This document shows, piece by piece, positions 16,648 through 25,098 of a DNA stretch of 64,000 nt. Made by a program: the position numbers and the translations under genes. Source of the DNA: Chelativorans multitrophicus (GTDB lineage Bacteria > Pseudomonadota > Alphaproteobacteria > Rhizobiales > Rhizobiaceae); the NCBI RefSeq assembly GCF_011317445.1, contig NZ_JAAAPL010000002.1, positions 62,001 through 126,000 on the forward strand, read 5' to 3'. The notes under the pieces are model-generated. The model was not told the DNA's origin. It made no database searches and worked only from the letters and a program-made list of their open reading frames with translations. Position 1 is the first letter of the stretch, and every line of letters starts with the position of its first letter.

Positions 16648-16920
16648 TGGCAAATAAAACACTAAAATTTGCCACCGACGGTAACCATTCGTTTACGGGC
16701 ATTGTTAATCATAAGGCCGATGGCTTAAGGCGCGGTAAAGATCCGGGGCGCAACTGTGGCCGAGGCCTGGAAACGAAGTTCATTTGCCACGATGCCCCGC
16801 CGGGCTGGAGCTAAAGAGAGTCTAACTGTGATTCAGCGTTTCAATTCAAATAGGTGTCAGCGAATGCTGAAAAAAGCGCTTAGCGCTTTGAGGGGCGAAT
16901 CAGATATTGTTAACCATTAA
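16648..16920. promoter_or_regulatory. fliJ-ctrA intergenic control region: GANTC sites, CtrA half-sites and two palindromes
   Basis: The 441-bp gap holds three GANTC methylation sites for CcrM (GAGTC 16818-16822, GATTC 16830-16834, GAATC 16897-16901). It also holds a CtrA half-site TTAACCAT (16910-16917) and a near match GTAACCAT (16681-16688). Two perfect inverted repeats are present: TGGCAAAT-N11-ATTTGCCA (16648-16674) and AAAGCGCT-T-AGCGCTTT (16873-16889). GANTC control and CtrA autoregulation of ctrA are known in Caulobacter; the palindromes are unassigned. Confidence 0.6.
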
Positions 16921-17000
16921 ATGGCAGCTTGCGATCCGGGTGCTCAATGTTCCGTACCGGATGCCTGCCAGTCCCGGTCGGCGGCGGAAAGGGGAATAAG

Positions 17001-17696
<696 letters not shown>

Positions 17697-17722
17697 GCCG
17701 GCTTATACCCAAAGAAGCAAAG

Positions 17723-17750
17723 AACCCGGCCAATGCCGGGTTTTTGTTTT
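17723..17750 (+). terminator. Rho-independent terminator after ctrA
   Basis: The stem AACCCGGC/GCCGGGTT with loop CAAT is followed by a T-rich run (TTTTTGTTTT). It lies 26 bases after the ctrA stop and abuts the stop of the convergent receiver gene. Confidence 0.9.
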
Positions 17751-18118
17751 CAGGTCGTGGCCAGATACTCTCGGAAACTTTCCAGGAGCTGCGGCCGGGT
17801 GAAGGGTTTCTGGATATAGCCGACCGCGCCGGCACGCCTGGCACGCATGAGGAGCCCCACATCGAACTCGCACATGCAAAGCAGGATGACGGGCTTGCGC
17901 TCAGCCTTCAACGCCATCAGGCACGCGATCAAATCGCAGGAATCCATGTCCGGAAGAAGATAATCGACGACAACGATATCGGGCATCTCATGGGCGCAGA
18001 TATCGAGGGCGTCGTCAGCGCTGGCAGCCTCGGCGACCAGCATTTCAGGCCCGGAAAGAACCTTTTTTGCCACCAGCCGGATCACGCTGGAGTCATCAAC
18101 AATCAGACAGCGTTTCAT
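17750..18118 (-). CDS. Single-domain CheY-like response regulator with an altered switch residue
   Basis: The 122-residue protein is a receiver domain with no output domain. The acidic pair Asp8-Asp9, phospho-acceptor Asp52 (VVVDYLLPD) and Lys104 (IQKPF) are intact. The conserved Thr/Ser switch residue at the end of beta-4 is Cys81, in a run with a second Cys at 83, which is unusual and may change the output. It lies 88 bases downstream of chpT on the same strand and converges on ctrA, so it may act in the same phosphorelay. It is not obviously DivK or CpdR by sequence. Confidence 0.85.
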   Translation of the reverse strand: MKRCLIVDDSSVIRLVAKKVLSGPEMLVAEAASADDALDICAHEMPDIVVVDYLLPDMDSCDLIACLMALKAERKPVILLCMCEFDVGLLMRARRAGAVGYIQKPFTRPQLLESFREYLATT

Positions 18119-18206
18119 CGCCGTACCCGCCAAGCCACTATCTCCTTCATCGGCCCACATTGAAAGCGGCCGCGATGATCATGGCAGGCCATGCGATAAA
18201 ATTTCC

Positions 18207-18836
18207 CTAAGCGGCCTTGAGGACGATTTCTTCCGGGGACGCATGAATGGAGATTGTTGCGCCGGTCTCACGGGCAAGCAGGAGCGTATAGTAGAATTGG
18301 ACGCTGTGCGCGTCGATGGCTTCGTCAAGCTGGCGTCCCGCGTGAAGGTCCAGAAACTTCGCCGGCACGCGGACCATGGGGCCATGCGCCGTGATGGTGA
18401 AGAGTGGTGATGCGTCCAGGTTTTCCAGCCGGACTGTAAGTTTTCCGCCGCGGGGAATGGCGGCGTTGGCGATGAGCAGGAGGTTCAGGAGGAGCTTGAC
18501 CCTGTTCTTGGGCAGGAACGCCCGGCCGCCGATCCATTCCAGATCGGGCTTCTCGTTGCGGATGAAAGCCGTGGCGACAGCTTCTGCATCTCCCGTGTCG
18601 ATCTGCATGCCGGCCGAGCCTGCCGCGCCGAAGGCGATGCGGGCAAATTGCAGGCGTGCCGATGCGTTGACGGCGCTTGCCCGGATAAGCTGCATCGCAT
18701 CCTCATCCGTGCCGCCTTCGTCCAGCAGCTCCAGCCCGTTATTGATCGCTCCGACCGGTGAAATGATGTCGTGACACACGCGGCTGCACAGAAGGGCGGC
18801 GAGATCCGGCGCGCTCAGCGTGAAAATGTCCGTCAT
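18207..18836 (-). CDS. chpT: Histidine phosphotransferase ChpT
   Basis: The 209-residue protein has a dimerisation helix with the phospho-accepting His22 in SRVCHDIISPVGAINNGLE and a degenerate histidine-kinase-like ATPase domain without the N, G1 and G2 ATP-binding motifs. ChpT passes phosphate from the hybrid kinase CckA to CtrA and CpdR. The location beside ctrA is as in Brucella. It is divergent from eipA, and the 273-bp gap between them carries a GAATC site (18893-18897) and a CtrA-like half-site. Confidence 0.95.
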   Translation of the reverse strand: MTDIFTLSAPDLAALLCSRVCHDIISPVGAINNGLELLDEGGTDEDAMQLIRASAVNASARLQFARIAFGAAGSAGMQIDTGDAEAVATAFIRNEKPDLEWIGGRAFLPKNRVKLLLNLLLIANAAIPRGGKLTVRLENLDASPLFTITAHGPMVRVPAKFLDLHAGRQLDEAIDAHSVQFYYTLLLARETGATISIHASPEEIVLKAA

Positions 18837-19015
18837 TGTTCAACATCCCCTATGGCAAATCGCGGGAAAGAGAAGGCGGAGAGCCCATGCGCGAATCACA
18901 GTCCCACGGATAACACTCTTGGTTACACATGAGCGCATTTCTGGGCAATAAACCGTGCGCCGCAACTGGACGAATGCAGGAATTTCCATTCTTTAGTCCG
19001 GTAATTGCAACGCGC

Positions 19016-19026
19016 TTAATGGTTGA
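19016..19026. promoter_or_regulatory. CtrA-like half-site upstream of eipA
   Basis: TTAATGGTTGA contains ATGGTTGA, one base off the reverse complement of TTAACCAT. It is 84 bases before the eipA start. eipA is reported as a direct CtrA target in Brucella; binding here is inferred. Confidence 0.4.
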
Positions 19027-19109
19027 AAAAGGATTACGGCCTACTCTCGCATTGTCCGGATCCGGGGCGTCTGGGCGTTACGCTTAGGTGCTTACAAGGA
19101 GTTGAACCG

Positions 19110-19703
19110 ATGCTATCCAACTTGTTCAGCCGCGCTCAAACGCGCCTTGCCGTCCTGGCTATGTTGGCATTGGTTGCGGCGATCCTGTTGCCGCAGCCTT
19201 CAGCCCGCGCCCAGGACAACAACGGCTATTCGATGGAGGAGATCGTCGAGGCCGGCGGTAATTTCTTTGGCGCGACGACGGGCGGCCTTGCCACATTGGT
19301 GGAGAAGATCTTCTCCACCTACGGTCTTCCCAACGGTTATGTGCTCGGCCAGGAAGGCTCGGGCGCGCTGGTGGGCGGGCTTACCTATGGCGAGGGCACG
19401 CTCTACACGAAGAATGCCGGCGATCATGCGACATACTGGCAGGGACCATCGATCGGCTGGGATTTCGGCGGCCAGGGCTCGCGCGTGATGATCCTGGTCT
19501 ACAATCTCGACCAGGTTAACAGCCTTTATAGGAGATATGCCGGCGTAGCGGGCTCGGCCTATATCGTTGCAGGGCTCGGCTTCAACGTGCTCAAGAACGG
19601 GCCGGTGCTGATAGTGCCGATCCGTACCGGCGTCGGCGCCAGGCTTGGCGTCAATATCGGTTATCTCAAGCTGACGGCGCGGCCGACTTGGAATCCCTTC
19701 TGA
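19110..19703 (+). CDS. eipA: DUF1134 envelope protein EipA
   Basis: The 197-residue protein has a signal peptide (about residues 1-30, Leu/Ala-rich core ending ARAQ) and one DUF1134 domain with the conserved TGGLATLVEKIF, GGLTYGEG, GPSIGWDFGG and GARLGVNIGYL segments. EipA is a small periplasmic beta-barrel protein needed for cell-envelope integrity in Brucella, where its gene also neighbours chpT and ctrA. I start at ATG 19110 because AAGGAG lies 8 bases upstream (19096-19101); an earlier in-frame start at 19023 has no similarity or ribosome site. Confidence 0.93.
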   Translation: MLSNLFSRAQTRLAVLAMLALVAAILLPQPSARAQDNNGYSMEEIVEAGGNFFGATTGGLATLVEKIFSTYGLPNGYVLGQEGSGALVGGLTYGEGTLYTKNAGDHATYWQGPSIGWDFGGQGSRVMILVYNLDQVNSLYRRYAGVAGSAYIVAGLGFNVLKNGPVLIVPIRTGVGARLGVNIGYLKLTARPTWNPF

Positions 19704-19778
19704 TATGCAAATAAGCAACTGAATTTCTGGCGTCGTCATGGCACACTACTGAAACCAACGCCCCCGGATCCTTCGCCC

Positions 19779-20963
19779 GTGATTGAAAACACCCTTTTCT
19801 TCGCTCTCGGTTTCCTGGTCTCGGCGACTCTCGCGCTGTTCCTGTCGCCTGTCCTGTGGCGCCGCGCGGGCGAGCTCATGCGCCGTCGCATCGAGGCGAC
19901 CCTGCCGATGACGCGCGAGGAGCTGGAGGCCGAGATCGATGCCGTCAAGGCCGAGCATGTGATGGCCATGCGCCTTCTCGAGATGAAGAACGAATCCCTG
20001 AGAAGAAAAGCGGCGGACGATCTCGTTGAACTGAATGTCCTGCGGGAGAAGGTGGAGAAGCTGAAGGAATATGATGCGGCGATGGTCGCGCTGGAGGCGG
20101 AACGCAACGATCTTACGGCGCAGCTTGCCGAACGGGATGCGGAACTGCAGAAGAGGGCGAAAAAGATCGCGCAGTTGGAGCGCCAACTTCAGAAGCGCGA
20201 GAGGGAGATTGAAGAGCTTTCAAGCCTGTATGAGGAAGCAAGCCTGACGGCGAGCACACGGCAGATCGATCTGGTGGCGCGGGAAGCCAGCATTGAGCAG
20301 CTCAACGACTCCGTCAGTCTCCTGCGCACCCAGCGCAAGGAAGCTGACCGGCTGATCCGCGACGCGATGGCGAAAAAGGCGGCCGCCGACGAGGCGCTGC
20401 TTATCGAGCGAGCTCGTGCCGACGATCTGGAACGCAAGCTGGACAGCATGATTGCCGCTCTTTCCACCCGTGAGGAGAAGCTCGAACGCAGGGAGAAAGA
20501 GTTGGCGCGCTTGAAGCGGAAGCTCGAAGCTATGGATGACAACAACACCGAAACGGAAGACGTGGGTGAAGAGAGGGCGCGGCTCGAAGCGCAGGTCGCC
20601 GAGCTTTCGTTGAAGCTTTCATCCTTGCTGGCCCCCAAAGGGAGGGGTGGAAAGCCATCAGCCCTTCGAAAGCCAGAGATGGAACGGCTGCAGTCTCGGC
20701 TCGCCGTGCTGATGCGCGAGAACAAGAGACTTCGCGCGGAACTCGCCGGGGCCGCCCACAGCGATCAGGCGGACGACGGAGCGCTGCGCGAACGTGTTTC
20801 GGACCTCGCGGCCAATATGGTTGATGTGGTGGCCACATTGGAAGGCCCGGATTCGCCAATCGAAAAAGCACTCTCCCAGCAGGAACCGAACGGGAAGGAC
20901 GATCGGCCGCTTAGCCTTGCCGATCGCGTGAGGAGTTTGCGCGGCCGCTCGGCGGCGGGGTGA
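19779..20963 (+). CDS. Membrane-anchored coiled-coil protein of unknown function
   Basis: The 394-residue protein has one N-terminal transmembrane segment (about residues 5-25) followed by some 300 residues of Glu/Arg/Lys/Leu heptads. These are broken by an acidic NNTETED linker near 255 and a short basic region (PKGRGGKP) near 290. The C terminus ends RSLRGRSAAG. This shape suggests a cytoplasmic scaffold tethered to the inner membrane. Proximity to eipA and the CtrA cluster hints at an envelope or division role. The GTG start has a weak ribosome site. The stop abuts the convergent RNA methyltransferase stop without a gap. Extreme coiled-coil composition makes family assignment by eye unreliable. 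Confidence 0.8.
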   Translation: MIENTLFFALGFLVSATLALFLSPVLWRRAGELMRRRIEATLPMTREELEAEIDAVKAEHVMAMRLLEMKNESLRRKAADDLVELNVLREKVEKLKEYDAAMVALEAERNDLTAQLAERDAELQKRAKKIAQLERQLQKREREIEELSSLYEEASLTASTRQIDLVAREASIEQLNDSVSLLRTQRKEADRLIRDAMAKKAAADEALLIERARADDLERKLDSMIAALSTREEKLERREKELARLKRKLEAMDDNNTETEDVGEERARLEAQVAELSLKLSSLLAPKGRGGKPSALRKPEMERLQSRLAVLMRENKRLRAELAGAAHSDQADDGALRERVSDLAANMVDVVATLEGPDSPIEKALSQQEPNGKDDRPLSLADRVRSLRGRSAAG

Positions 20964-21764
20964 TCATCGCCACAGCCGATGAAGAGCAATGGCAGTGGCC
21001 GCTGCGACGTTGAGGCTATCGAAATCATTTCGCATCGGAATTCGTACGGAGGGCAAGCGCGCAAGCAGCGCTGCGGGTAAGCCGGGCCCTTCCGCTCCAA
21101 GAAGGACCGCTGTTCGCGGAGCACGTTTGACCGTCTCGATCTCCCTTTCTCCGCTCGGGCTGAGCGCGAGGATATCGAATCCGCGTGCCGTCAATGTTTC
21201 GATCAGCGTGGAGGCATCGCCACCTCGCGCGAACGGCACTTTTAGGACCGCACCCACCGAAACGCGGATTGCCTTGCGGTAAAGCGGGTCGCAGCAGTGG
21301 CTGTCCAGAAGGATGGCATCCGCACCGAAGGCGGCGGCGTTACGGAAGATTGCACCCATATTGTCGTGGTTGGCGATGCCGGAAAGCGCCACCACCAGCG
21401 CGCGGGCCGGCGGGGCGGTGATAAGTTCATCCGCGCTATCCTCCTCGCCGCGCAGGCCTATCGCAAGCACGCCGCGGTGCATGTGAAAGCCGGCGATCGC
21501 GTCCATGACGGCGCTGCCCGCCACATAGAGGGGGACGTGTTCCGGGATGCGGGCAAGCAGCTCCTCCATGCCCGCCACGCGGTTCTCGAGCAGGAGCACG
21601 GATTCCGCCGAGAAGCGCGAGGTGGAGAAGAGCACGTTCAACACGACCTTGCCCTCCGCCACGAAGCGGCCTTGCCGTCCGATGAGGTCACGTTCGCGGA
21701 TATCGCGATAGGAGGCGATGCGCGGGTCGTCAGGGGAATCGATGCGGATGAGCGGATGGGGCAT
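20964..21764 (-). CDS. SpoU/TrmH-family RNA 2'-O-methyltransferase
   Basis: The 266-residue SPOUT enzyme has an N-terminal RNA-binding substrate domain (about 1-110) and the trefoil-knot domain with motif 1 (NHDNMGAIFRNAAAFGADA), motif 2 (LLGAEGPGL) and motif 3 (IPMRNDFDSLNVAAATAIALH). These bind S-adenosylmethionine. The target rRNA or tRNA base cannot be read from the sequence. It is transcribed toward the coiled-coil gene. Confidence 0.92.
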   Translation of the reverse strand: MPHPLIRIDSPDDPRIASYRDIRERDLIGRQGRFVAEGKVVLNVLFSTSRFSAESVLLLENRVAGMEELLARIPEHVPLYVAGSAVMDAIAGFHMHRGVLAIGLRGEEDSADELITAPPARALVVALSGIANHDNMGAIFRNAAAFGADAILLDSHCCDPLYRKAIRVSVGAVLKVPFARGGDASTLIETLTARGFDILALSPSGEREIETVKRAPRTAVLLGAEGPGLPAALLARLPSVRIPMRNDFDSLNVAAATAIALHRLWR

Positions 21765-21887
21765 GGGTTGGAGTATAGGGTTGAAGTGATGGCGAGTGGT
21801 CGAATTATCTCAGGCTATATCCTAACGGCGGCGCGAAGTGGCATCGTCATCTCCATATGAGATCGTGTTGGAGTTATCGGCTCCTTC

Positions 21888-22643
21888 TCAAGCACCACGC
21901 GCCATCTTCGCCATTTCGACAAGCGCCGGCCGCATCTCGGAGGCGTCCCCAAGCGGGGCTTTAAAGAAGACGCGGCGTACCTCGTCGCCCTTTGCAAGGT
22001 CGATGCCCTCGGGATCTATGCCGGTCAAGAGCCACCTGCCGCGTTCGGCGCCTGTGAAGTGAACGGCATAGTTTTCCACCGCATCCGCATGATCCTCGTT
22101 CATATGGTCGACGGCGCGCTGCTCCATCTCCAGGAAAGCGTGCAGAGGGCCACCGGTCAAAAGCTCCTCACGCTTCAGCCTATAGGCGCGGGCAAAGCCG
22201 CCGTTGAGAAGGGCGCTTTCCGGTGAAAGCCGGAAGAAGGAAAAATCAGGAAAATCAACGTAAAGTTTGCCCTTCGGATGCCTGTTCAGGTAGCGGCGGG
22301 CAGCATGGCCGTGCTCGGGCGTTCCCCGTTCGAGCTTTTCGGCGCGCGCCTTGATTGTCAGGCGCGGGTGGGCGAGGGGATCGCCCTTGCCGGGTTCGCC
22401 AACCAGCAACGAGCAGCGAGGATCGGCGGTAAGCGCTTTCGTGTGGGCGGAAAGGGCGGAGACCAGGATGAGCGGCGTTCCATCCATATCGCTTGCCACT
22501 GCCACGCGCGTTGCAAGTGGTGCGCCATCCGCCGGATCGAGGGTCGCGAGCGCTCCGAAACGGGCGGAGCGCAGCAGGGTCTTTGCCAGCCGGATCGCCT
22601 CGGCATCCGTCTCCAGGATCGGGTCGGTCTGTTCCTTTTCCAT
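21888..22643 (-). CDS. HugZ-like pyridoxamine-5'-phosphate oxidase-fold protein
   Basis: The 251-residue protein combines an N-terminal split-barrel FMN-binding-type domain (ARFGALATLDPADGAPLATRVAVA, about 27-50) with a C-terminal DUF2470-type domain containing VDHMNEDHADAVENYA. This two-domain layout is that of HugZ/HutZ proteins, which bind and degrade heme. The His residues of the C-terminal domain that usually coordinate heme are present. No heme uptake genes are adjacent, so a general flavin or heme role is the safer statement. It is divergent from the oxidoreductase at 22832. Confidence 0.85.
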   Translation of the reverse strand: MEKEQTDPILETDAEAIRLAKTLLRSARFGALATLDPADGAPLATRVAVASDMDGTPLILVSALSAHTKALTADPRCSLLVGEPGKGDPLAHPRLTIKARAEKLERGTPEHGHAARRYLNRHPKGKLYVDFPDFSFFRLSPESALLNGGFARAYRLKREELLTGGPLHAFLEMEQRAVDHMNEDHADAVENYAVHFTGAERGRWLLTGIDPEGIDLAKGDEVRRVFFKAPLGDASEMRPALVEMAKMARGA

Positions 22644-22831
22644 TTTGCTCCCCTTTCTTTCCTCGAATTGCGCAGCCGTCGCAGCTCCGCAAGTCTTTTC
22701 GTCGCGAGCTTGCTTTTCCGCGAGGCGGAAGCATTTCCCAGTGGCCGGGCGGGGATATCACTCTAGCTAAGCTTGCCACGGATATCGATCGGGCTCCGCT
22801 CATCGTTACAGCCACAAGCAAAGGCATTCGA

Positions 22832-23722
22832 ATGGATTATGATGTGATCGTGGTCGGCGGCAGCTATGCCGGCCTTGCGGCGGCACTGCAGCTCGGGCGC
22901 GCACGCCGCCGTGTGCTGGTGATAGACGAGGGACAGCCCCGCAACCGCTTTGCCAAGAGCTCCCACGGGTTTCTGACGCAGGACGGCGCATCTCCCAACG
23001 AGATCGCCGCACGCGGCCGCGCGGAAGTGATGGCCTACCCCACCGTGGAGTGGAAACAGGGCAGGGCCGAAACCGCGGGGAGGGGAGAGGAGGGCTTCCT
23101 CGTGGGAACTTCAACCGGCGACAGCTATGAAGCACGGCGCCTGATCCTCGCAACCGGTGTCGTCGATGACCTGCCGCAGGTTCCCGGCCTCGCGGAGCGT
23201 TGGGGAAAGAGCGTCTTCCACTGCCCTTATTGCCATGGGTACGAACTCGAAGGCGGACGCATCGGCGTGCTTGCCTCCCAGCCGGCGTCGATGCATCACG
23301 CGCTGCTGCTGCCCGAGTGGGGCAAGACCATCTTCTTCCTCAACGGCATTTTTGCGCCGACCGAGAAAGAGCAGGCGGAGCTGAACCGGCGCGACGTGGT
23401 GATGGAGACCGGATTGATCGAGAGGATCGACGGCGAGGCCGATGTTGTAATGAGCGACGGGAGGGTGTTCTCGCCTGCCGCCCTCTTCACCGCCACGATC
23501 ACGCGCCTTTCGGGCACGCTCGCCGAGCAGCTCGGCTGCGAGCTGGACCAGGGAGCCGTCGGCACGTTCATCAAGACCAATTCCTTCAAGGAGACGTCTG
23601 TGCCGGGGGTGTTCGCCTGCGGTGATGCCGGCCGGCCGGCGGGCTCCGTCCCGCTTGCCGTGGGCGAAGGAACCTTGGCGGGGATCGGGGCGCACCAGTC
23701 GCTGGTGTTTCCGGAGGGGTAG
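22832..23722 (+). CDS. Thioredoxin-reductase-like FAD-dependent oxidoreductase
   Basis: The 296-residue protein has a dinucleotide-binding VVGGSYAGLAAALQLGRARRRVLVID N terminus, a redox-active Cys pair in FHCPYCHGYE (near residue 133), and a C-terminal FAD motif VFACGDAGRP. The CPYCHG motif is that of a thioredoxin-reductase-like branch common in bacteria without a known thioredoxin partner. The second nucleotide site is degenerate (no clear GxGxxA in the middle), so NADPH use is uncertain. I start at ATG 22832 (MDYDVIVVGG); a longer frame to 22493 is spurious. Confidence 0.88.
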   Translation: MDYDVIVVGGSYAGLAAALQLGRARRRVLVIDEGQPRNRFAKSSHGFLTQDGASPNEIAARGRAEVMAYPTVEWKQGRAETAGRGEEGFLVGTSTGDSYEARRLILATGVVDDLPQVPGLAERWGKSVFHCPYCHGYELEGGRIGVLASQPASMHHALLLPEWGKTIFFLNGIFAPTEKEQAELNRRDVVMETGLIERIDGEADVVMSDGRVFSPAALFTATITRLSGTLAEQLGCELDQGAVGTFIKTNSFKETSVPGVFACGDAGRPAGSVPLAVGEGTLAGIGAHQSLVFPEG

Positions 23723-23861
23723 AGCAAACATCGGAAAAGGTTATCGCCGGCGTCGGCAATGCCTCTGACGTGCGGCTTGCCGCGGGCCTGCATTGTGATG
23801 GAGCCCAAAACCGCCTATCTGAAATGGACTTGGCGCCGGCGAGGCGCTGTCGTGTCAGGGG

Positions 23862-24992
23862 GTGCCGGTGCTCGAATCCATCGTTGGTTTCTTTACGCGG
23901 GTGTTTGCGGCCATCGGCAAGGGGATCGGCTGGTTCATCTACTGGCTTGCATGGCCGTTCATGGCACTCGGGCGCTGGTTCATGCGAAGCGGATGGATCG
24001 CACGCGGCGTCGTAGCCGCTTTTCTCGTCATCTTTGTCGGGCTCTACATTTATTTCTTCTCGCAGACCCAGGTCTGGACCGGCTTCAACCCGGACTATGT
24101 ACAGGCCTATGACGCCGACAGACGTGGAGCAGCGCCCGGCGAACAGCTGGCGGCGACGTCCGCAGGGCAGGCACCGCAAAGCTGTGCTCCTTCAGCCATC
24201 GCAGAGGTGGCGGCCGATCTCACGGACTTCAACGTCAACCAGAATGCCTGGATCTCTTCGATGATCCTCTACAAGCTGGGCTTCTTCGGCCTGGACTGGG
24301 ACAGCACGCCCTATTTCGACAACAAGGCTTCGTTCCAGCGGGGCGTGAACCAGGCGGTCCGCCGCACCACGGTGGAACTGGTGGACGCGCTGGGCCGCGT
24401 CCGCGGCACGTCCCAGATCGATAGCGATCTGCAGAAGGCGCGCGAGAGCATGCAGTTCAGCGAAGACGCCTGGTATTTCGGTCTCAATCCCTTCGGCCCG
24501 AAAACGCCGACGCCAAGCTTCTACCGAACCGCCATTTCGTCTCTGCGCAGCTTCAATACGCGTCTCGCAAACTGCGAGGCCACGTTTGACGCGCGCGCCG
24601 ACAATCTCATCCAGTTCCTCGATCGCATCGCCAGCGATCTGGGCTCGACATCGGCCATTCTGCGCGAGCGGTCGGAGAACTATAACGCCGGCTGGCTGGA
24701 TACCCGCGCGGATGACCGGTTCTGGTTCGCCTATGGCCAGCTCTACGGCTATTACGGGATACTGCACGCGGCAAGGATCGATTTTGACGGCGTCATTACG
24801 CAGCGTTCGCTGGGGCCTCTCTGGGATCAGACCGAAAGCCAGTTTCGCGCCGCCCTCAACATCACTCCCTTCATCATATCCAACGGGCGGGAAGACGGCT
24901 GGATAATGCCGACGCATCTTGCCACGATGGGATTTTACATCCTGCGTGCGCGCTCGAACCTGGTCGAGCTGAGGGATGTTCTGGATAGATGA
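23862..24992 (+). CDS. DUF2333 family inner-membrane protein
   Basis: The 376-residue protein has a short amphipathic N terminus, one strong transmembrane segment (about residues 47-68, ending IYIYFF) and a large soluble domain rich in Asp, Trp and Phe with conserved NQNAWISSMILYKLGFFGLDWD and WFAYGQLYGYYGIL blocks. These match the DUF2333 family of proteobacterial membrane proteins, whose function is not known. The soluble part most likely lies in the periplasm. It begins at GTG 23862. A large stem-loop repeat begins 8 bases after the stop. Confidence 0.85.
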   Translation: MPVLESIVGFFTRVFAAIGKGIGWFIYWLAWPFMALGRWFMRSGWIARGVVAAFLVIFVGLYIYFFSQTQVWTGFNPDYVQAYDADRRGAAPGEQLAATSAGQAPQSCAPSAIAEVAADLTDFNVNQNAWISSMILYKLGFFGLDWDSTPYFDNKASFQRGVNQAVRRTTVELVDALGRVRGTSQIDSDLQKARESMQFSEDAWYFGLNPFGPKTPTPSFYRTAISSLRSFNTRLANCEATFDARADNLIQFLDRIASDLGSTSAILRERSENYNAGWLDTRADDRFWFAYGQLYGYYGILHAARIDFDGVITQRSLGPLWDQTESQFRAALNITPFIISNGREDGWIMPTHLATMGFYILRARSNLVELRDVLDR

Positions 24993-25000
24993 GTGACGAC

Positions 25001-25075
25001 TAGGAAGTAGCGAATAGCGGATTGGGCCGGTTGACAGGCCCGCGCCCATTCGGGCCATCTATTCGCTAATTCCTA
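25001..25075. repeat. Imperfect inverted repeat between the DUF2333 gene and fhs
   Basis: The left arm (25001-25017) and right arm (25059-25075) pair at 16 of 17 positions around the core TAGCGAATAG/CTATTCGCTA. A third copy of GCTATTCGC follows at 25079-25087. The loop contains a second pairing element (GGGCC/GGCCC). It can form a long stem-loop and ends about 24 bases before fhs. It resembles dispersed intergenic palindromes of this order. Confidence 0.7.
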
Positions 25076-25098
25076 CTTGCTATTCGCGGGGGGTGCTC

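Noticed and set aside
16873-16889. AAAGCGCT-T-AGCGCTTT as a terminator
   Set aside because: On the minus strand a T-run follows, but there is no minus-strand gene upstream to terminate, and on the + strand there is no T-run. Left as an unassigned palindrome.
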